A stretch of DNA of 64,000 bases from assembly GCF_002309535.1 (NCBI RefSeq), contig NZ_CP023275.1, positions 1,984,001 through 2,048,000 of the forward strand, in the 5' to 3' direction. A program made the position numbers and the translations under genes. This document shows positions 1-9,116 of the stretch, in pieces. Position 1 is the first letter of the stretch. Each line of letters begins with the position of its first letter. The notes below the pieces were generated by a model, which did no database searches, had not been told where the DNA came from, and was given only the letters and a program-made list of their open reading frames with translations. Origin of the DNA: Sulfurospirillum diekertiae (GTDB taxonomy: Bacteria; Campylobacterota; Campylobacteria; Campylobacterales; Sulfurospirillaceae).

Positions 1-160
1 TGGCAATGAGTTCACCATTTCTATCATAAATCTGTGTGGTTAATTTTGGTGCATAATCAATAATTTTATAGGCATCAAACCTGATTTGTGCGTATAAAAA
101 AATAAGTGCCATCAAAGCTGCAAATGCAATCATCGTCAAAATTGTTATAATATATTTCAC
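1..160 (-). CDS. Penicillin-binding protein 1A, N-terminus (partial)
   Basis: Only the first ~53 codons are inside the window; the gene continues past the left edge. They begin at GTG (158-160) after an AAGGAG ribosome site and encode one hydrophobic membrane anchor, then the phrase TTQIYDRNGELIA, typical of the start of class A penicillin-binding proteins (peptidoglycan glycosyltransferase/transpeptidase) just before the glycosyltransferase domain. The GTG overlaps the TGA of the ABC ATPase gene as GTGA, so the two are probably translationally coupled. In Campylobacter a PBP1A gene also lies beside maf and alaS, which supports the call. The catalytic domains are not visible, so mrcA/pbpA identity is inferred from the N-terminus and neighbours. 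Confidence 0.75.
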   Translation of the reverse strand, partial: MKYIITILTMIAFAALMALIFLYAQIRFDAYKIIDYAPKLTTQIYDRNGELIA

Positions 161-879
161 GTTCTAAAACTCCTTTGTCTAAATCCAGACTCTAAAAGTT
201 GCTTCGTATACGCCTCTTTTGGGTCCTGTAAAATATTTTTGGTCAAACCGCTCTCAACGATTTTCCCTTGCTGAATAATGCCAACATTATCGCATAAATG
301 CTCAATGGTACTAATATCGTGCGTTACAAACAGTAGATCAAATTCACACTCTTTTTGAAGCCTTGAAATCAGCTCCAAAACCGTTGTTTTACTCTCTTCA
401 TCCAGCGCCGTTGTCGGCTCATCCAAGAGTAAAAGTCTAGGTTTTAGCGACAGCGCCATCGCAATAATAAGACGTTGTAACTGTCCACCGCTCAGTTCAG
501 AGGGAAAACGATCTAAAAAGGCAATATCTAGTTCTACCATTTTCAGGTATTTCTCTGCAATTTCTTCGCTTACCATAAACTGTTGACTAATTTTTGTCAA
601 AGGAGAGAGTGCCGTAAAAGGATTTTGCGGTACAAAAGCGATGCTTTCACCTCGATGCAGTTCATATGAAGCATTATACTCAAGCGATGCATCCAATTCT
701 TGAGGTAACATCCCTAAGAGCGCTTTGAGTGTCAAACTTTTTCCACTGCCGCTCTCGCCAATCAATGCAAACGACTTTTCAAAAGAAAAGCTCACATCAA
801 GCAGTGTTTTCACTTTACTTTTGATGAGAAGCTGTTTACATGTAAAGCTCAAAAGCTCCCCTTTTGGATCAGAGAGCAC
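157..879 (-). CDS. ABC transporter ATP-binding protein (peptide/nickel type)
   Basis: A 240-residue ATPase subunit with Walker A GESGSGKS (41-48), Q-loop Gln84, signature LSGGQ (128-132), Walker B LLLLDEP (148-154) and the H-loop His of VTHD (~186). The order and the PTTALD after Walker B match the DppD/OppD/NikD group that powers peptide or nickel uptake. No permease or binding protein gene is nearby, so the partner is unknown. The GTG start lies inside the bioF-like gene; an alternative TTG at 850-852, overlapping that gene's stop as TTGA behind AAGGGGAG, is equally plausible. It sits in the leftward cluster ending in PBP1A. Confidence 0.85.
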   Translation of the reverse strand: MLSDPKGELLSFTCKQLLIKSKVKTLLDVSFSFEKSFALIGESGSGKSLTLKALLGMLPQELDASLEYNASYELHRGESIAFVPQNPFTALSPLTKISQQFMVSEEIAEKYLKMVELDIAFLDRFPSELSGGQLQRLIIAMALSLKPRLLLLDEPTTALDEESKTTVLELISRLQKECEFDLLFVTHDISTIEHLCDNVGIIQQGKIVESGLTKNILQDPKEAYTKQLLESGFRQRSFRT

Positions 880-1940
880 AACGTTTCTAACTTTTCTACA
901 CTCTCACCAAGGCGTGGGATCAGACGCAAAATAGGTTTTGGAACCGTAGGAGGTCGAATCGCTCCCACTAAAAAGCCCTCTTCTATCAATTTTTGTTGAA
1001 TACTTAGGGCATCGGCACCTTCGCTCAATGGATATGAGCAGATCAACCCTTTAATATTCACGCCCAATACCGTTTTCACAACAGCTTGACGTTTGGCTAT
1101 TTCAACTTTCAAGCTTGCTTGATTTTTGGAAATGTACACTAACCCTTGGTAGCCCAAGGAAATATCGAACAATGAAGGAGCGGTAGTATAAATAATTGCT
1201 TTAGCACGATTTTGTAAAAATTCGCTGATGTGTTCGGAGCATAAAATATACGCACCATAACTTCCCAAAGCTTTTCCCAGTGTGCCCATTTTGATATGGT
1301 TGGCTTTGGGTGCAATGTTGTAAAGATCAAACACACCTCGAAGATGCTCACCCACAACACCCACACTGTGCGCTTCATCCACAATCAAAAGCGCATTGTA
1401 ACGATCCGCTATCTCAAAAATATCAGGATTGAGAAGATCGCCACTCATTGAGTAAATGCCTTCAACGGCAATAATAATACGGTTATGATTGTGTGTATTG
1501 ATCAAACTCTCCAGATGATTCGCATCATTGTGTTTAAAAAGCAACACCTCAGCATCCACCGTTTTAGAGGCGACCATACCACTGGCGTGATACTCTTCAT
1601 CCAAAATTAAAAGATCTCGTTTGCGCGGTAACGCCTCAATCAACGAAAAATTGGCTAAAAAACCACTCCCGCACACCAGGGCGGCTTCAAAACCGTTATG
1701 TTTAATTAAAAACGCTTCAAATTCTTCATGAATGGGATGATAGCCATTGACTAAAATGGAAGCTTTTGGAGCATGCGTTTTATACTGAGAAACTTGCGCT
1801 ACGGCATGTTCAAAAAGGGTTTTATTTTCAGCAAAGCCGAGATAATCGTTCGAGCTAAAATCCGCCAAATCGTCATCATAAAGCTTACGGCTTCGGTAGC
1901 GATTGGCTTTGGTGATGGCTTGCAGTTCGTTGTGATACAT
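849..1940 (-). CDS. bioF: 8-amino-7-oxononanoate synthase-like PLP enzyme (BioF family)
   Basis: An alpha-oxoamine synthase of 363 residues. Visible landmarks are SSNDYLGF (29-36), the glycine-rich CGSGFLAN (90-97), the Asp of VDEAHSVG (187-194) that contacts the PLP ring nitrogen, and the PLP-binding Lys223 in GTLGKALGSYG. Family members condense an amino acid with an acyl-CoA or acyl-ACP and release CO2; BioF makes the biotin precursor from alanine and pimeloyl thioester. No other biotin gene is visible here, so a different alpha-oxoamine synthase role cannot be excluded. Only two bases separate it from maf upstream. Confidence 0.85.
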   Translation of the reverse strand: MYHNELQAITKANRYRSRKLYDDDLADFSSNDYLGFAENKTLFEHAVAQVSQYKTHAPKASILVNGYHPIHEEFEAFLIKHNGFEAALVCGSGFLANFSLIEALPRKRDLLILDEEYHASGMVASKTVDAEVLLFKHNDANHLESLINTHNHNRIIIAVEGIYSMSGDLLNPDIFEIADRYNALLIVDEAHSVGVVGEHLRGVFDLYNIAPKANHIKMGTLGKALGSYGAYILCSEHISEFLQNRAKAIIYTTAPSLFDISLGYQGLVYISKNQASLKVEIAKRQAVVKTVLGVNIKGLICSYPLSEGADALSIQQKLIEEGFLVGAIRPPTVPKPILRLIPRLGESVEKLETLCSLIQKGSF

Positions 1941-1942
1941 GA

Positions 1943-2497
1943 TTACTTGGTCAAAAAAGGCAGAAGCTTCTCAACGCTCAGCCCCATAGCGGTACTCTCT
2001 AATCCGACCACTTCTTTAATATATGATTTACAAAATCCTTCCACCATACATGCGCCCGCTTTTCCCTGCCATTCATCACTCTCTAAATAATCATGCAATG
2101 CTTTGGTATCAAAAGGTAAAAAAAGATAATCGGTGGTTGAGAGATCAATAAGTTCAATCGTTTTGGATTTATAGATCATACAACTGAGGATGCTCACCGT
2201 ATTGCCACTTTGCGCTTCTAAAATACGTTTGGCATCGGCTCTGTCTTTGGCTTTACGAAGGATTTGCCCATTGGCAGTTACAACCGTATCGGCACACAAG
2301 ACAGGCATTTCCAAGTCGTATTTTTCAAGGTAACTCTGCATTTTTCCCTTGGTCGCATGGTAGACAAAATGCGAAGGATCACTGATGCGAAGGCTCTCTT
2401 CATCAAAGCCAGCATCTCGTTGAATGAACGGAACTCCAAATTTGCTCAGCAGTTCTGCTCTCGTGATAGAAGTGGAGCCTAAAACGATCGTTTGCAT
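1943..2497 (-). CDS. maf: Maf-family nucleotide pyrophosphatase
   Basis: A 184-residue Maf/HAM1-fold protein. The N-terminal LGSTSITRAELL and central CADTVV match the phosphate-binding loop and catalytic Asp region of Maf proteins, which hydrolyse non-canonical or canonical nucleoside triphosphates to monophosphates and have been linked to septum control. GAGG lies eight bases before ATG, and the upstream gene stops one base before it. The run with alaS and PBP1A matches the Campylobacter arrangement. Substrate (dTTP/UTP versus modified nucleotides) cannot be read from sequence by eye. Confidence 0.85.
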   Translation of the reverse strand: MQTIVLGSTSITRAELLSKFGVPFIQRDAGFDEESLRISDPSHFVYHATKGKMQSYLEKYDLEMPVLCADTVVTANGQILRKAKDRADAKRILEAQSGNTVSILSCMIYKSKTIELIDLSTTDYLFLPFDTKALHDYLESDEWQGKAGACMVEGFCKSYIKEVVGLESTAMGLSVEKLLPFLTK

Positions 2498-2498
2498 C

Positions 2499-2999
2499 TT
2501 AATAGCCTCGTAAAATCACGCCAAAATAGACCGAGATAATGGCTAAAAGTAAATTAAGCGGAATAAGATATTTCACCATTAAGATCACATTTTCCTCGAC
2601 CTCAATGTAATTCTCTTCGGCTAATCCTTTTTTAGCTCTGAGGTATTTAAAATACATGTAAATAAAATTAAAGGCAATAAATGTCCAAAGGGCTTCTTTA
2701 GTATGCACCATGACATACGTGGTAGGATTGCCTGATTTAAAGCCAAGCCCTATGTGCATAAACACCGATGTTATCACGATCACTAACATTACAGGGACTA
2801 AAAAAAGAATATAACGGCGCATCATTTGCATACAACTATTGAACTTGATCTTTTCATCAGGAACATATTCTTCCACAGGTTGAATGACAAATCGCATTAT
2901 GAACATACTGCCAATTAATAATGCTGAACTAATGACATGTAAAAAAACGATGATTCTGCCAAAATCGCCAAATATTTCTATGAAAAAATCACGCATCAT
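2499..2999 (-). CDS. Four-helix inner membrane protein of unknown function
   Basis: A 166-residue protein with about four hydrophobic segments (near 15-37, 67-85, 100-120 and 143-163) separated by charged loops, including an acidic stretch around KGLAEENYIEVEENV. Its general look recalls small CopD/DUF2269-like membrane proteins, with a His in the first helix (LHVISS) and another in HIGLGF, but I cannot assign a family firmly. It starts immediately after the alaS stop codon with no intervening base and is followed by maf, so it belongs to the same leftward operon. Confidence 0.7.
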   Translation of the reverse strand: MMRDFFIEIFGDFGRIIVFLHVISSALLIGSMFIMRFVIQPVEEYVPDEKIKFNSCMQMMRRYILFLVPVMLVIVITSVFMHIGLGFKSGNPTTYVMVHTKEALWTFIAFNFIYMYFKYLRAKKGLAEENYIEVEENVILMVKYLIPLNLLLAIISVYFGVILRGY

Positions 3000-5546
3000 C
3001 TAGCCTTGAAGAACCGTTTTAGCATACTCAATGGCTGCTTTTTTAGCTTCCTCTATTTTTGAAGCATCGCGTCCACCTGCTTGTGCAAAGTCATCACGAC
3101 CACCACCACCGCCACCAACAATAGGTGCAATCTCTTTAATCCAAGCACCTGCCTTAATGGCCGCATTTTTAACACCTGCTGCGATCATCACTTTGTCCTC
3201 TTTGACTTGCAACAAAAGTACCGCAACAGATTCTTTTTCATTTTTAAGATCATCAATACGCGCTTTAATATCTCCAGCGCCAAGAACGTCAACGATGAGT
3301 TCAACACCGTTTACATGTAAAGATTCTACGGCTTTTCCTGCGTGGGCATTAAGAGATTCAACTTCCGTTTTTAAGGTTTTAATCTCTTCTTTAAGACGGT
3401 TAATACCGATGAGTGGCTCTTTGTGTTTGAGACTCTCTTTAATCGCTTCGATTTCAGCTCTAAGGTTTTGGGCATACGCTAACGCCGCACCACCACAAAT
3501 CGCTTCAATACGCCTCACTCCCGCACTCACACCGCTCTCTTTTAAGATGAAAAAACTTCCAATATTGGCGGTATTGCTGACATGCGTTCCACCGCACAGC
3601 TCAATGCTTGCATCGCCAAAACTAACCACACGAACTTCTGAGCCGTATTTCTCACCAAACAGTGCCATTGCGCCACTGTTTTTAGCTTCCGTTACATTCA
3701 TGAGTTTGGTTTGCCCCGCAACACCACTGGCAATGAAGCTGTTCACTAAGGCTTCAATTTTCACAATCTCTTCATTACTCAACGCTTTAGGATGGGAAAA
3801 GTCAAAACGTAGACGATCTTTTTCAACCAAACTTCCCGCTTGGCTTACATGATCTCCTAAGACTTTGCGAAGAGCGCTGTGAAGGAGGTGCGTTGCACTG
3901 TGATGTTTTTCGATCTCTAAACGTGAGAGATCAACACTGACACTCACCTCATCGTTTACATGTAAAGGCATATCGAGCTCTACCAAAGAGAGATTTAGGT
4001 CAAAAAATTTCTTGGTATCAAGGACTTTTCCATATCCTTCGATGATACCTTCATCGCCACTTTGTCCACCGCTCATCGCATAAAATGGTGTTTGCTCAAA
4101 CATGACCCATCCGTTTTCTTCCAAGCTTTGAACCTCTTTGAAGTTTTCATCTAAAAGCGCTAAGACTTTTGTTTTGGCTTCTTTTTGAGTGTAACCCACA
4201 AAGGTATTGAGGCCAAATTTTTCAAGAAGCGGTTTAAACTCACCTTGGGTTGCTTTGTCACCACTACCTTTCCATGAGGCTTTGGAGCGTGCTTTTTGCT
4301 CCGCCATCAAAGCTTCAAACTCGGCTTCGTTAACGCTTAACCCTTTTTCTCTGAGCATATCAGCTGTTAAATCAAGAGGAAAACCATACGTATCGTAGAG
4401 TTTAAACGCTACTTCACCACTAAACATTGTTTTGGTATTGGGGAGCTCTTTCTCAAAGAGTTCGAGTCCTGAAGCGATGGTCGCAAAGAAGCTCTCTTCT
4501 TCGTTTTTGATCTGTTCAGCAATGACCTCTTTTTTAGTCACAATGTACGGATACTGTTTACCCATCAGATCACACAAGGTATCTAAAAGTTTGTACATAA
4601 AGGGCTCTCTGAGTCCTAAAAGATAACCATGTCGAACGGCTCGACGAAGGATGCGTCTAAGCACATACCCGCGACCGACACGACCAAAAGTTGTGCCTTG
4701 TGCCACAAGAAAGGAAACGGCACGAATATGATCTGCAATAACACGGTAACTTGCACCCGTTTTGTACGCATAAGGTTTACCACACAGTTCTGCCACTTTG
4801 TTGGTGAGAGGAATAAAAAGTGTTGAGTCATAGTTGCTAAACACACCTTCTTTAACTGCCGTCACACGCTCTAATCCCATACCTGTGTCGATGGAAGGTT
4901 TTGGAAGCGGATGAAGGACACCTGCTTTGTCACGCTCATATTGCATAAACACCAGGTTCCAAATTTCTAAGAAGCGATCACCATCGCCTCCCATATAATC
5001 TTCAGGCGTGTTAAAGTTCTCTTCCCCTTGATCAATAAAAATTTCGCTGCACGGACCACACGGACCGGTGTCGCCCATTTGCCAGAAGTTGTCTTTATCA
5101 CCAAAGCGTATAATACGGCTCGCATCAATATGTTTTTTCCAAATTGCCTCAGCTTCATCATCGCTCTCATGAACCGTTACCCACAATTTTTCTTTTGGAA
5201 GTTTAAGCACTTCGGTCACAAATTCCCACGCATGCGCAATCGCATCTTCTTTAAAGTAATCGCCAAAAGAGAAGTTTCCAAGCATTTCAAAAAAAGTATG
5301 ATGGCGCGCTGTATACCCAACATTGTCAAGGTCATTGTGTTTACCTCCCGCTCTGATACATGTTTGGCAACTTGTCGCGCGTGGAGGGTTAGGACGAGGA
5401 ACTTCACCTGTAAAAACACTCTTAAAAGGAACCATGCCTGCATTGGTAAACAGAAGCGTCGCATCATCAGGTACAAGTGGAGAACTCTCGACAATCTTGT
5501 GACCTTTTTGTTCAAAAAACTTTAAAAACTCTGCTCTTACGTCCAT
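3000..5546 (-). CDS. alaS: Alanyl-tRNA synthetase
   Basis: Full-length AlaRS (848 residues) that charges tRNA-Ala in the cytoplasm. The N-terminal class II catalytic core is recognisable ([10 protein letters not shown] motif near residue 32, [29 protein letters not shown]). The editing domain has the zinc-type HHSATHLLH and CGGTHV motifs, and a C-terminal glycine-rich [15 protein letters not shown] marks the C-Ala/DHHA1 region. The ATG follows a GGAAAG ribosome site. It heads the leftward cluster alaS, membrane protein, maf, bioF-like, ABC ATPase, PBP1A. Two copies of the 12-bp palindrome TTTACATGTAAA fall inside the gene, both encoding Leu-His-Val-Asn. Confidence 0.98.
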   Translation of the reverse strand: MDVRAEFLKFFEQKGHKIVESSPLVPDDATLLFTNAGMVPFKSVFTGEVPRPNPPRATSCQTCIRAGGKHNDLDNVGYTARHHTFFEMLGNFSFGDYFKEDAIAHAWEFVTEVLKLPKEKLWVTVHESDDEAEAIWKKHIDASRIIRFGDKDNFWQMGDTGPCGPCSEIFIDQGEENFNTPEDYMGGDGDRFLEIWNLVFMQYERDKAGVLHPLPKPSIDTGMGLERVTAVKEGVFSNYDSTLFIPLTNKVAELCGKPYAYKTGASYRVIADHIRAVSFLVAQGTTFGRVGRGYVLRRILRRAVRHGYLLGLREPFMYKLLDTLCDLMGKQYPYIVTKKEVIAEQIKNEEESFFATIASGLELFEKELPNTKTMFSGEVAFKLYDTYGFPLDLTADMLREKGLSVNEAEFEALMAEQKARSKASWKGSGDKATQGEFKPLLEKFGLNTFVGYTQKEAKTKVLALLDENFKEVQSLEENGWVMFEQTPFYAMSGGQSGDEGIIEGYGKVLDTKKFFDLNLSLVELDMPLHVNDEVSVSVDLSRLEIEKHHSATHLLHSALRKVLGDHVSQAGSLVEKDRLRFDFSHPKALSNEEIVKIEALVNSFIASGVAGQTKLMNVTEAKNSGAMALFGEKYGSEVRVVSFGDASIELCGGTHVSNTANIGSFFILKESGVSAGVRRIEAICGGAALAYAQNLRAEIEAIKESLKHKEPLIGINRLKEEIKTLKTEVESLNAHAGKAVESLHVNGVELIVDVLGAGDIKARIDDLKNEKESVAVLLLQVKEDKVMIAAGVKNAAIKAGAWIKEIAPIVGGGGGGRDDFAQAGGRDASKIEEAKKAAIEYAKTVLQG
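3310..3321. repeat. TTTACATGTAAA palindrome (example inside alaS)
   Basis: A perfect 12-bp palindrome with an ACATGT core. Exact copies start at 835, 3310, 3955, 6945, 7651, 7726, 9081, 12644, 17879, 39336, 39350, 51169, 58498, 62298 and 63449. One-base variants start near 13003, 20275, 20330, 31753, 41677, 48597 and 60227. Copies occur both inside genes (read as FTCK, LHVN or LHVK) and between them, so they are not ordinary promoter sites. The density is far above chance for a 12-mer. Function unknown. Confidence 0.9.
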
Positions 5547-5641
5547 ACTTTCTTTCCTACCGTTATTAAAAATTTATTTATTTTAACGAAAAAACCTAAA
5601 GGCTATTATTAAATCCCCTAAAAATAGTCACGATACGATCT

Positions 5642-7594
5642 CTACAATGCACACTGATCGTTTAAACGATACCCAACAATCCACCAACCTAAAACAACAA
5701 TGATAGCGCCTAAAAAACCATTGAACGTTAAAAGACAAAAAAGTCCCATGATGATCGCGATCATTCCCAACACATAACTTCCGGAGAGCACACTAAAGAT
5801 GGCAACCACAATACCCGAAAGCCCTACATAATTGAGATAAACCACTTTGCCAAGAAGTGTTCTAAATTGACAAAGAGGAAGCATTGGGTCAGCGGCACAC
5901 ACGTCTACCCACGACTCATTGACAAAGATACCTTCTTTCATCGCTACCAAAAGAAGCGCACTTACAATTAAGATCAGAAAAGACTTGGTAATGCCACACA
6001 GTTTAGAGGGAGAAAGCCATAAAGTCGAACCAAAAACCAGCACACATACAACCCAATTAAGGGCAAAATCATTCCGTGCACTTTCATGCAGCAAGACCGC
6101 CAAAGCACAGATAAAAAGTGCCAAACCACTGACCTTTTCCATCAAGCCATTTAGCTCTTTGCGCTCCGTTGCAAAATAGACCACCGCATAAACCGTAGCG
6201 ATGATACCTAGCGTTCCAAGCTCAAAGTTGAGATACCTTCCATCAAACGCCAAAGCGAGTGCCATAACAAGCACCACGCTCACACTCAGTAGATGCAAGG
6301 CATCTTCCCAAAACGTTTCACCTTTAGGTTCACTCAGTGTTATAACACTCATAAATCGCGCCATAGAACCACGCATCTCTATCTCTTCATCAATGAGAAA
6401 ACGCACCAGTTTTAACCATAATAAAAAAGCAATACTTAGGCACAAAATCGCCCATGCGTACTCTAAATTATTGCGCGAAACGATCCAGTAAGCATTGGCT
6501 TGCCACGTGAGCGCCACCGAACCGCCAAAAAGGGTCGCAAACCAATATGGTGCTTTTTTACATGAACATCGTGGCAATCCCCAAAGCCAAATCAACCCAA
6601 CCAGACTGAGCGTACAACTGGCGATGAAAAGCCAAAGGGCATTAGGAAAATTGGAAACAAAACCATGTAAGATGTGCTTATCCGCCCTATTCGCATCAAA
6701 CAGCCCCCAAAAACCGCCCACAGCACCTTCACTCATACGTTTCCACGGCTGATCGAACGCCTCGATAAAATTGTATTTCCAGCCATTCTCTTCCGCCATC
6801 TTGACAAAACTGCGCGTGAAGAGCGCTTGGTTCACAGCACTGGGATATGCACTTTCTCTCATACGCCCTTCACTCGGCCAACCCGTCTCCCCGATGACGA
6901 TCTCTTTGTCAGGGATTTTTTGTTGCATCAACTCGCGAATATTCTTTACATGTAAAAGCGCTTTGTCCACACTGATGGGCTTGTCTTCCCAGTATGGCAA
7001 GATATGAATGGTCACACGATCCACCGCAGGAGCGATCTCAGGATGCTTGTTCCAAAACTCCCATACATCCGCATACGTGATGACCATATCAGGCAATGCC
7101 TGTTTGACTTCGCCTATGTAACCTACCAGTTGAGATGCACTCACATCGTTACGCAAAAGCGCTTCATTTCCGACCACAACTGTTTCGATGATGTCTTTGT
7201 TCTCTTTGGCTAAACGAATCGTCGTGTCGATCTCTTTGCGCGTCAAAGCGGCATCACTGCTCACCCATGCACCCAACCACAGTTTCAGCCCATGTTTACG
7301 CGCAATTTCAGGTAACTCTTCCAGTCCTACGCTTGAGTAAGAACGAATACAACTCGTAATCGTCGCCAAATGCGCCAAGTCCTTGTCCATCTGCTCCGTT
7401 GAAGGTCGAAACCCTTTAGCGATGTTCATCGGCGACTCATCTTTGCCAAAAGGAGCATACGAGAGGCATTGTAGTTTAACATTTGGGTCTAACGTGATAA
7501 GGCTAGAAGAAGGCAAAGCCATCCAAAACCAAAAAAGCCCTAGCGACACAAACATCGCAAGGTAAAAAAGGATCATTTTAAACGTGTGATTCAT
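5642..7594 (-). CDS. GH17-type beta-1,3-glucan-active enzyme with polytopic membrane domain
   Basis: About 650 residues. After an N-terminal membrane helix comes a GH17-like TIM barrel carrying the probable acid/base Glu144 (VVGNEALLR) and nucleophile Glu236 (VIGETGWPSEG). From about residue 330 roughly ten hydrophobic helices follow. GH17 enzymes cleave or transfer beta-1,3-glucans, and bacterial membrane-linked versions are connected with cyclic or periplasmic glucan synthesis. The barrel is probably periplasmic. ATG 7594 is preferred over upstream ATGs at 7612 and 7609 because GGAG lies nine bases before it. It is monocistronic, leftward, downstream of alaS. No glucan synthase gene is visible. 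Confidence 0.75.
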   Translation of the reverse strand: MNHTFKMILFYLAMFVSLGLFWFWMALPSSSLITLDPNVKLQCLSYAPFGKDESPMNIAKGFRPSTEQMDKDLAHLATITSCIRSYSSVGLEELPEIARKHGLKLWLGAWVSSDAALTRKEIDTTIRLAKENKDIIETVVVGNEALLRNDVSASQLVGYIGEVKQALPDMVITYADVWEFWNKHPEIAPAVDRVTIHILPYWEDKPISVDKALLHVKNIRELMQQKIPDKEIVIGETGWPSEGRMRESAYPSAVNQALFTRSFVKMAEENGWKYNFIEAFDQPWKRMSEGAVGGFWGLFDANRADKHILHGFVSNFPNALWLFIASCTLSLVGLIWLWGLPRCSCKKAPYWFATLFGGSVALTWQANAYWIVSRNNLEYAWAILCLSIAFLLWLKLVRFLIDEEIEMRGSMARFMSVITLSEPKGETFWEDALHLLSVSVVLVMALALAFDGRYLNFELGTLGIIATVYAVVYFATERKELNGLMEKVSGLALFICALAVLLHESARNDFALNWVVCVLVFGSTLWLSPSKLCGITKSFLILIVSALLLVAMKEGIFVNESWVDVCAADPMLPLCQFRTLLGKVVYLNYVGLSGIVVAIFSVLSGSYVLGMIAIIMGLFCLLTFNGFLGAIIVVLGWWIVGYRLNDQCAL

Positions 7595-7650
7595 GCAATT
7601 ATGCTCCATCATTATTAGTTGCGCGATTATACAGAAAATGGGTTTAAGGG

Positions 7651-7737
7651 TTTACATGTAAAGAAATTTAGAATGAAAATTGGCTATTTTGGTACAATTA
7701 GGCAGATAAATACCACTTAAAAAATTTTACATGTAAA
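7651..7737. repeat. Two TTTACATGTAAA copies in one intergenic gap
   Basis: Exact copies at 7651-7662 and 7726-7737 lie 75 bp apart (start to start) between the divergent GH17-like gene and the secreted protein gene. The second copy ends six bases before the downstream ATG, so it overlaps the expected ribosome-binding region. Whether this pair regulates either gene is unknown; the motif's presence within many coding regions argues for a general rather than local role. Confidence 0.8.
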
Positions 7738-7743
7738 AGAGAT

Positions 7744-8349
7744 ATGCAGATGCGATATTTATACAAATTCGTTTTACTTATTACCTTATTATCAACCATT
7801 ATGAATGCTGAAACAGTTGAAGTACCATTTGAAAATAAACTACCATGTGATCAAGCTAAAGATGTACTTACGTTTATTGATAAACATGAAAAAGAAGCAT
7901 TAAAACCTTACAACATTGAAATTGGATATTTTTGTTGGGATGAAAAAGATGTTCAGATATTAGGAAAAGAAGAGATAGTTGACAATATATTTCATTACAC
8001 CTATCTTCATTTACCAACAAATCTTAAAATTGATTTTGACAGGGAAGATGGAAGTCAGCCTGTAGATGTTTATCTTTTTGAATATGACCTCAATGGAGAT
8101 GGAGAAAAAGAACTTTTTGTTAAATTACACACTGCCATAGCTCATGATATTGAGTTTTTTCTTTTAGAAAAGCAAAAAGATCTACACTATCGAATTTTAA
8201 ACCATTTTTATGGAAGCTCCACAAATGATTTCCTATTAATAATTCAAGATACTATTTCCAATGGGTATAAAGACATTGAGGCTTATGGTAAATCTGATAA
8301 AGGCGCTATATGGAAATATGATGGCACAAAGTACGATATAAAAAAATGA
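7744..8349 (+). CDS. Secreted protein of unknown function
   Basis: A 201-residue protein with a clear Sec signal peptide (hydrophobic core FVLLITLLSTIM, likely cleaved after NAE or AMNA, around residue 21), so it is probably periplasmic. The mature part is rich in charged and aromatic residues and contains DLNGDGEKELFV, a calcium-loop/FG-GAP-like phrase common in proteins that compare a stored value with an expected magnitude. I recognise no family. A second in-frame ATG two codons downstream could be the real start. Its composition is more AT-rich than the flanking genes. Confidence 0.65.
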   Translation: MQMRYLYKFVLLITLLSTIMNAETVEVPFENKLPCDQAKDVLTFIDKHEKEALKPYNIEIGYFCWDEKDVQILGKEEIVDNIFHYTYLHLPTNLKIDFDREDGSQPVDVYLFEYDLNGDGEKELFVKLHTAIAHDIEFFLLEKQKDLHYRILNHFYGSSTNDFLLIIQDTISNGYKDIEAYGKSDKGAIWKYDGTKYDIKK

Positions 8350-8484
8350 ATCATGAAAGTTAAATACTATAGGACTAAATTTTTAATCTTCACAGCTAAG
8401 TCTTTAAACCACCCTACTTTTTCCTCTTAAAACCTCACGGAATAGTTCTTGTATAACCCTCTGTATCACACATAAAGGATACAC

Positions 8485-9045
8485 ATGTCGATTTTGCAGT
8501 TTATTAAAGAGAACAACCTCACGTGGCAGCCTTCTTTCAACGGCGAGATCGGAAATGGGCTCGTGGGCTACCGTGGCGCTTTGATCGTTGAAGAGGGAAA
8601 ACAGCTCTCCCCAGATCGTATCTTGCCACCCAAAGTGCAAGCCAAACAAGTTTTGTTGGTTTCAAACGACGACACCGTCACTTTTTTTTCCGCTGAATTA
8701 GAGAGCATCTTGCATTTTGAAGCCTTTTTTGAGCGTTATAAAGCGTTTTTTACCCCTGCAACATTGGTTGTACTGTATGTCACCGATTTGGATAAAAATG
8801 GTACATTTAGCTATGAAGGTGTCACCATTCATGCGTACTCTTTAGCAGAAAGCTCTGTGTGGAATGAACTGCTTGATCTCTCAGGACTCGATAAAAGTGA
8901 ACTCAAAAAACTTGACAATAAAAAGAAAATCGACGTACTGTATGAAGGACTTTTAAAGACCGATTGCGCGGCAAAAGCGATGAGTTATGAAGAGATACTC
9001 AGCCACAAAGGTACAAGTTCTAAAAAAATCATGGGCGCTGTTTAA
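8485..9045 (+). CDS. Conserved-looking cytoplasmic protein of unknown function
   Basis: A 186-residue protein without signal peptide or membrane helix, with a good AAGGA ribosome site six bases before ATG. It has mixed alpha/beta character, ending in a Lys-rich segment (SELKKLDNKKKIDVLYEGLLK). Nothing diagnostic is visible. It is transcribed rightward and converges on the DUF1566 gene across a large inverted repeat. No function is proposed. Confidence 0.65.
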   Translation: MSILQFIKENNLTWQPSFNGEIGNGLVGYRGALIVEEGKQLSPDRILPPKVQAKQVLLVSNDDTVTFFSAELESILHFEAFFERYKAFFTPATLVVLYVTDLDKNGTFSYEGVTIHAYSLAESSVWNELLDLSGLDKSELKKLDNKKKIDVLYEGLLKTDCAAKAMSYEEILSHKGTSSKKIMGAV

Positions 9046-9062
9046 GAACTATTTTGCATCCT

Positions 9063-9113
9063 CTTTTTGGTTTCATGCACTTTACATGTAAAGATGTAGC
9101 ATGAAATCAAAAG
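9063..9113. repeat. Inverted repeat with TTTACATGTAAA in its loop
   Basis: Left arm TTTTGGTTTCATGC (9065-9078) pairs with right arm GCATGAAATCAAAA (9099-9112), giving a 14-bp stem with one G-U wobble. The 20-base loop holds an exact TTTACATGTAAA (9081-9092). It lies between two convergent genes, so the stem may end transcription in both directions, though neither strand shows a clean T-run after it. Confidence 0.65.
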
Positions 9114-9116
9114 GGC

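Noticed and set aside
3031-3852. 273-codon open frame antisense to alaS
   Set aside because: It lies entirely opposite the unmistakable alaS gene, is rich in Ser, Ala and Pro as expected of a reverse frame, and has no ribosome site.
8404-8649. 81-codon minus-strand frame
   Set aside because: It overlaps the start of the better supported plus-strand gene at 8485, which has a proper ribosome site.
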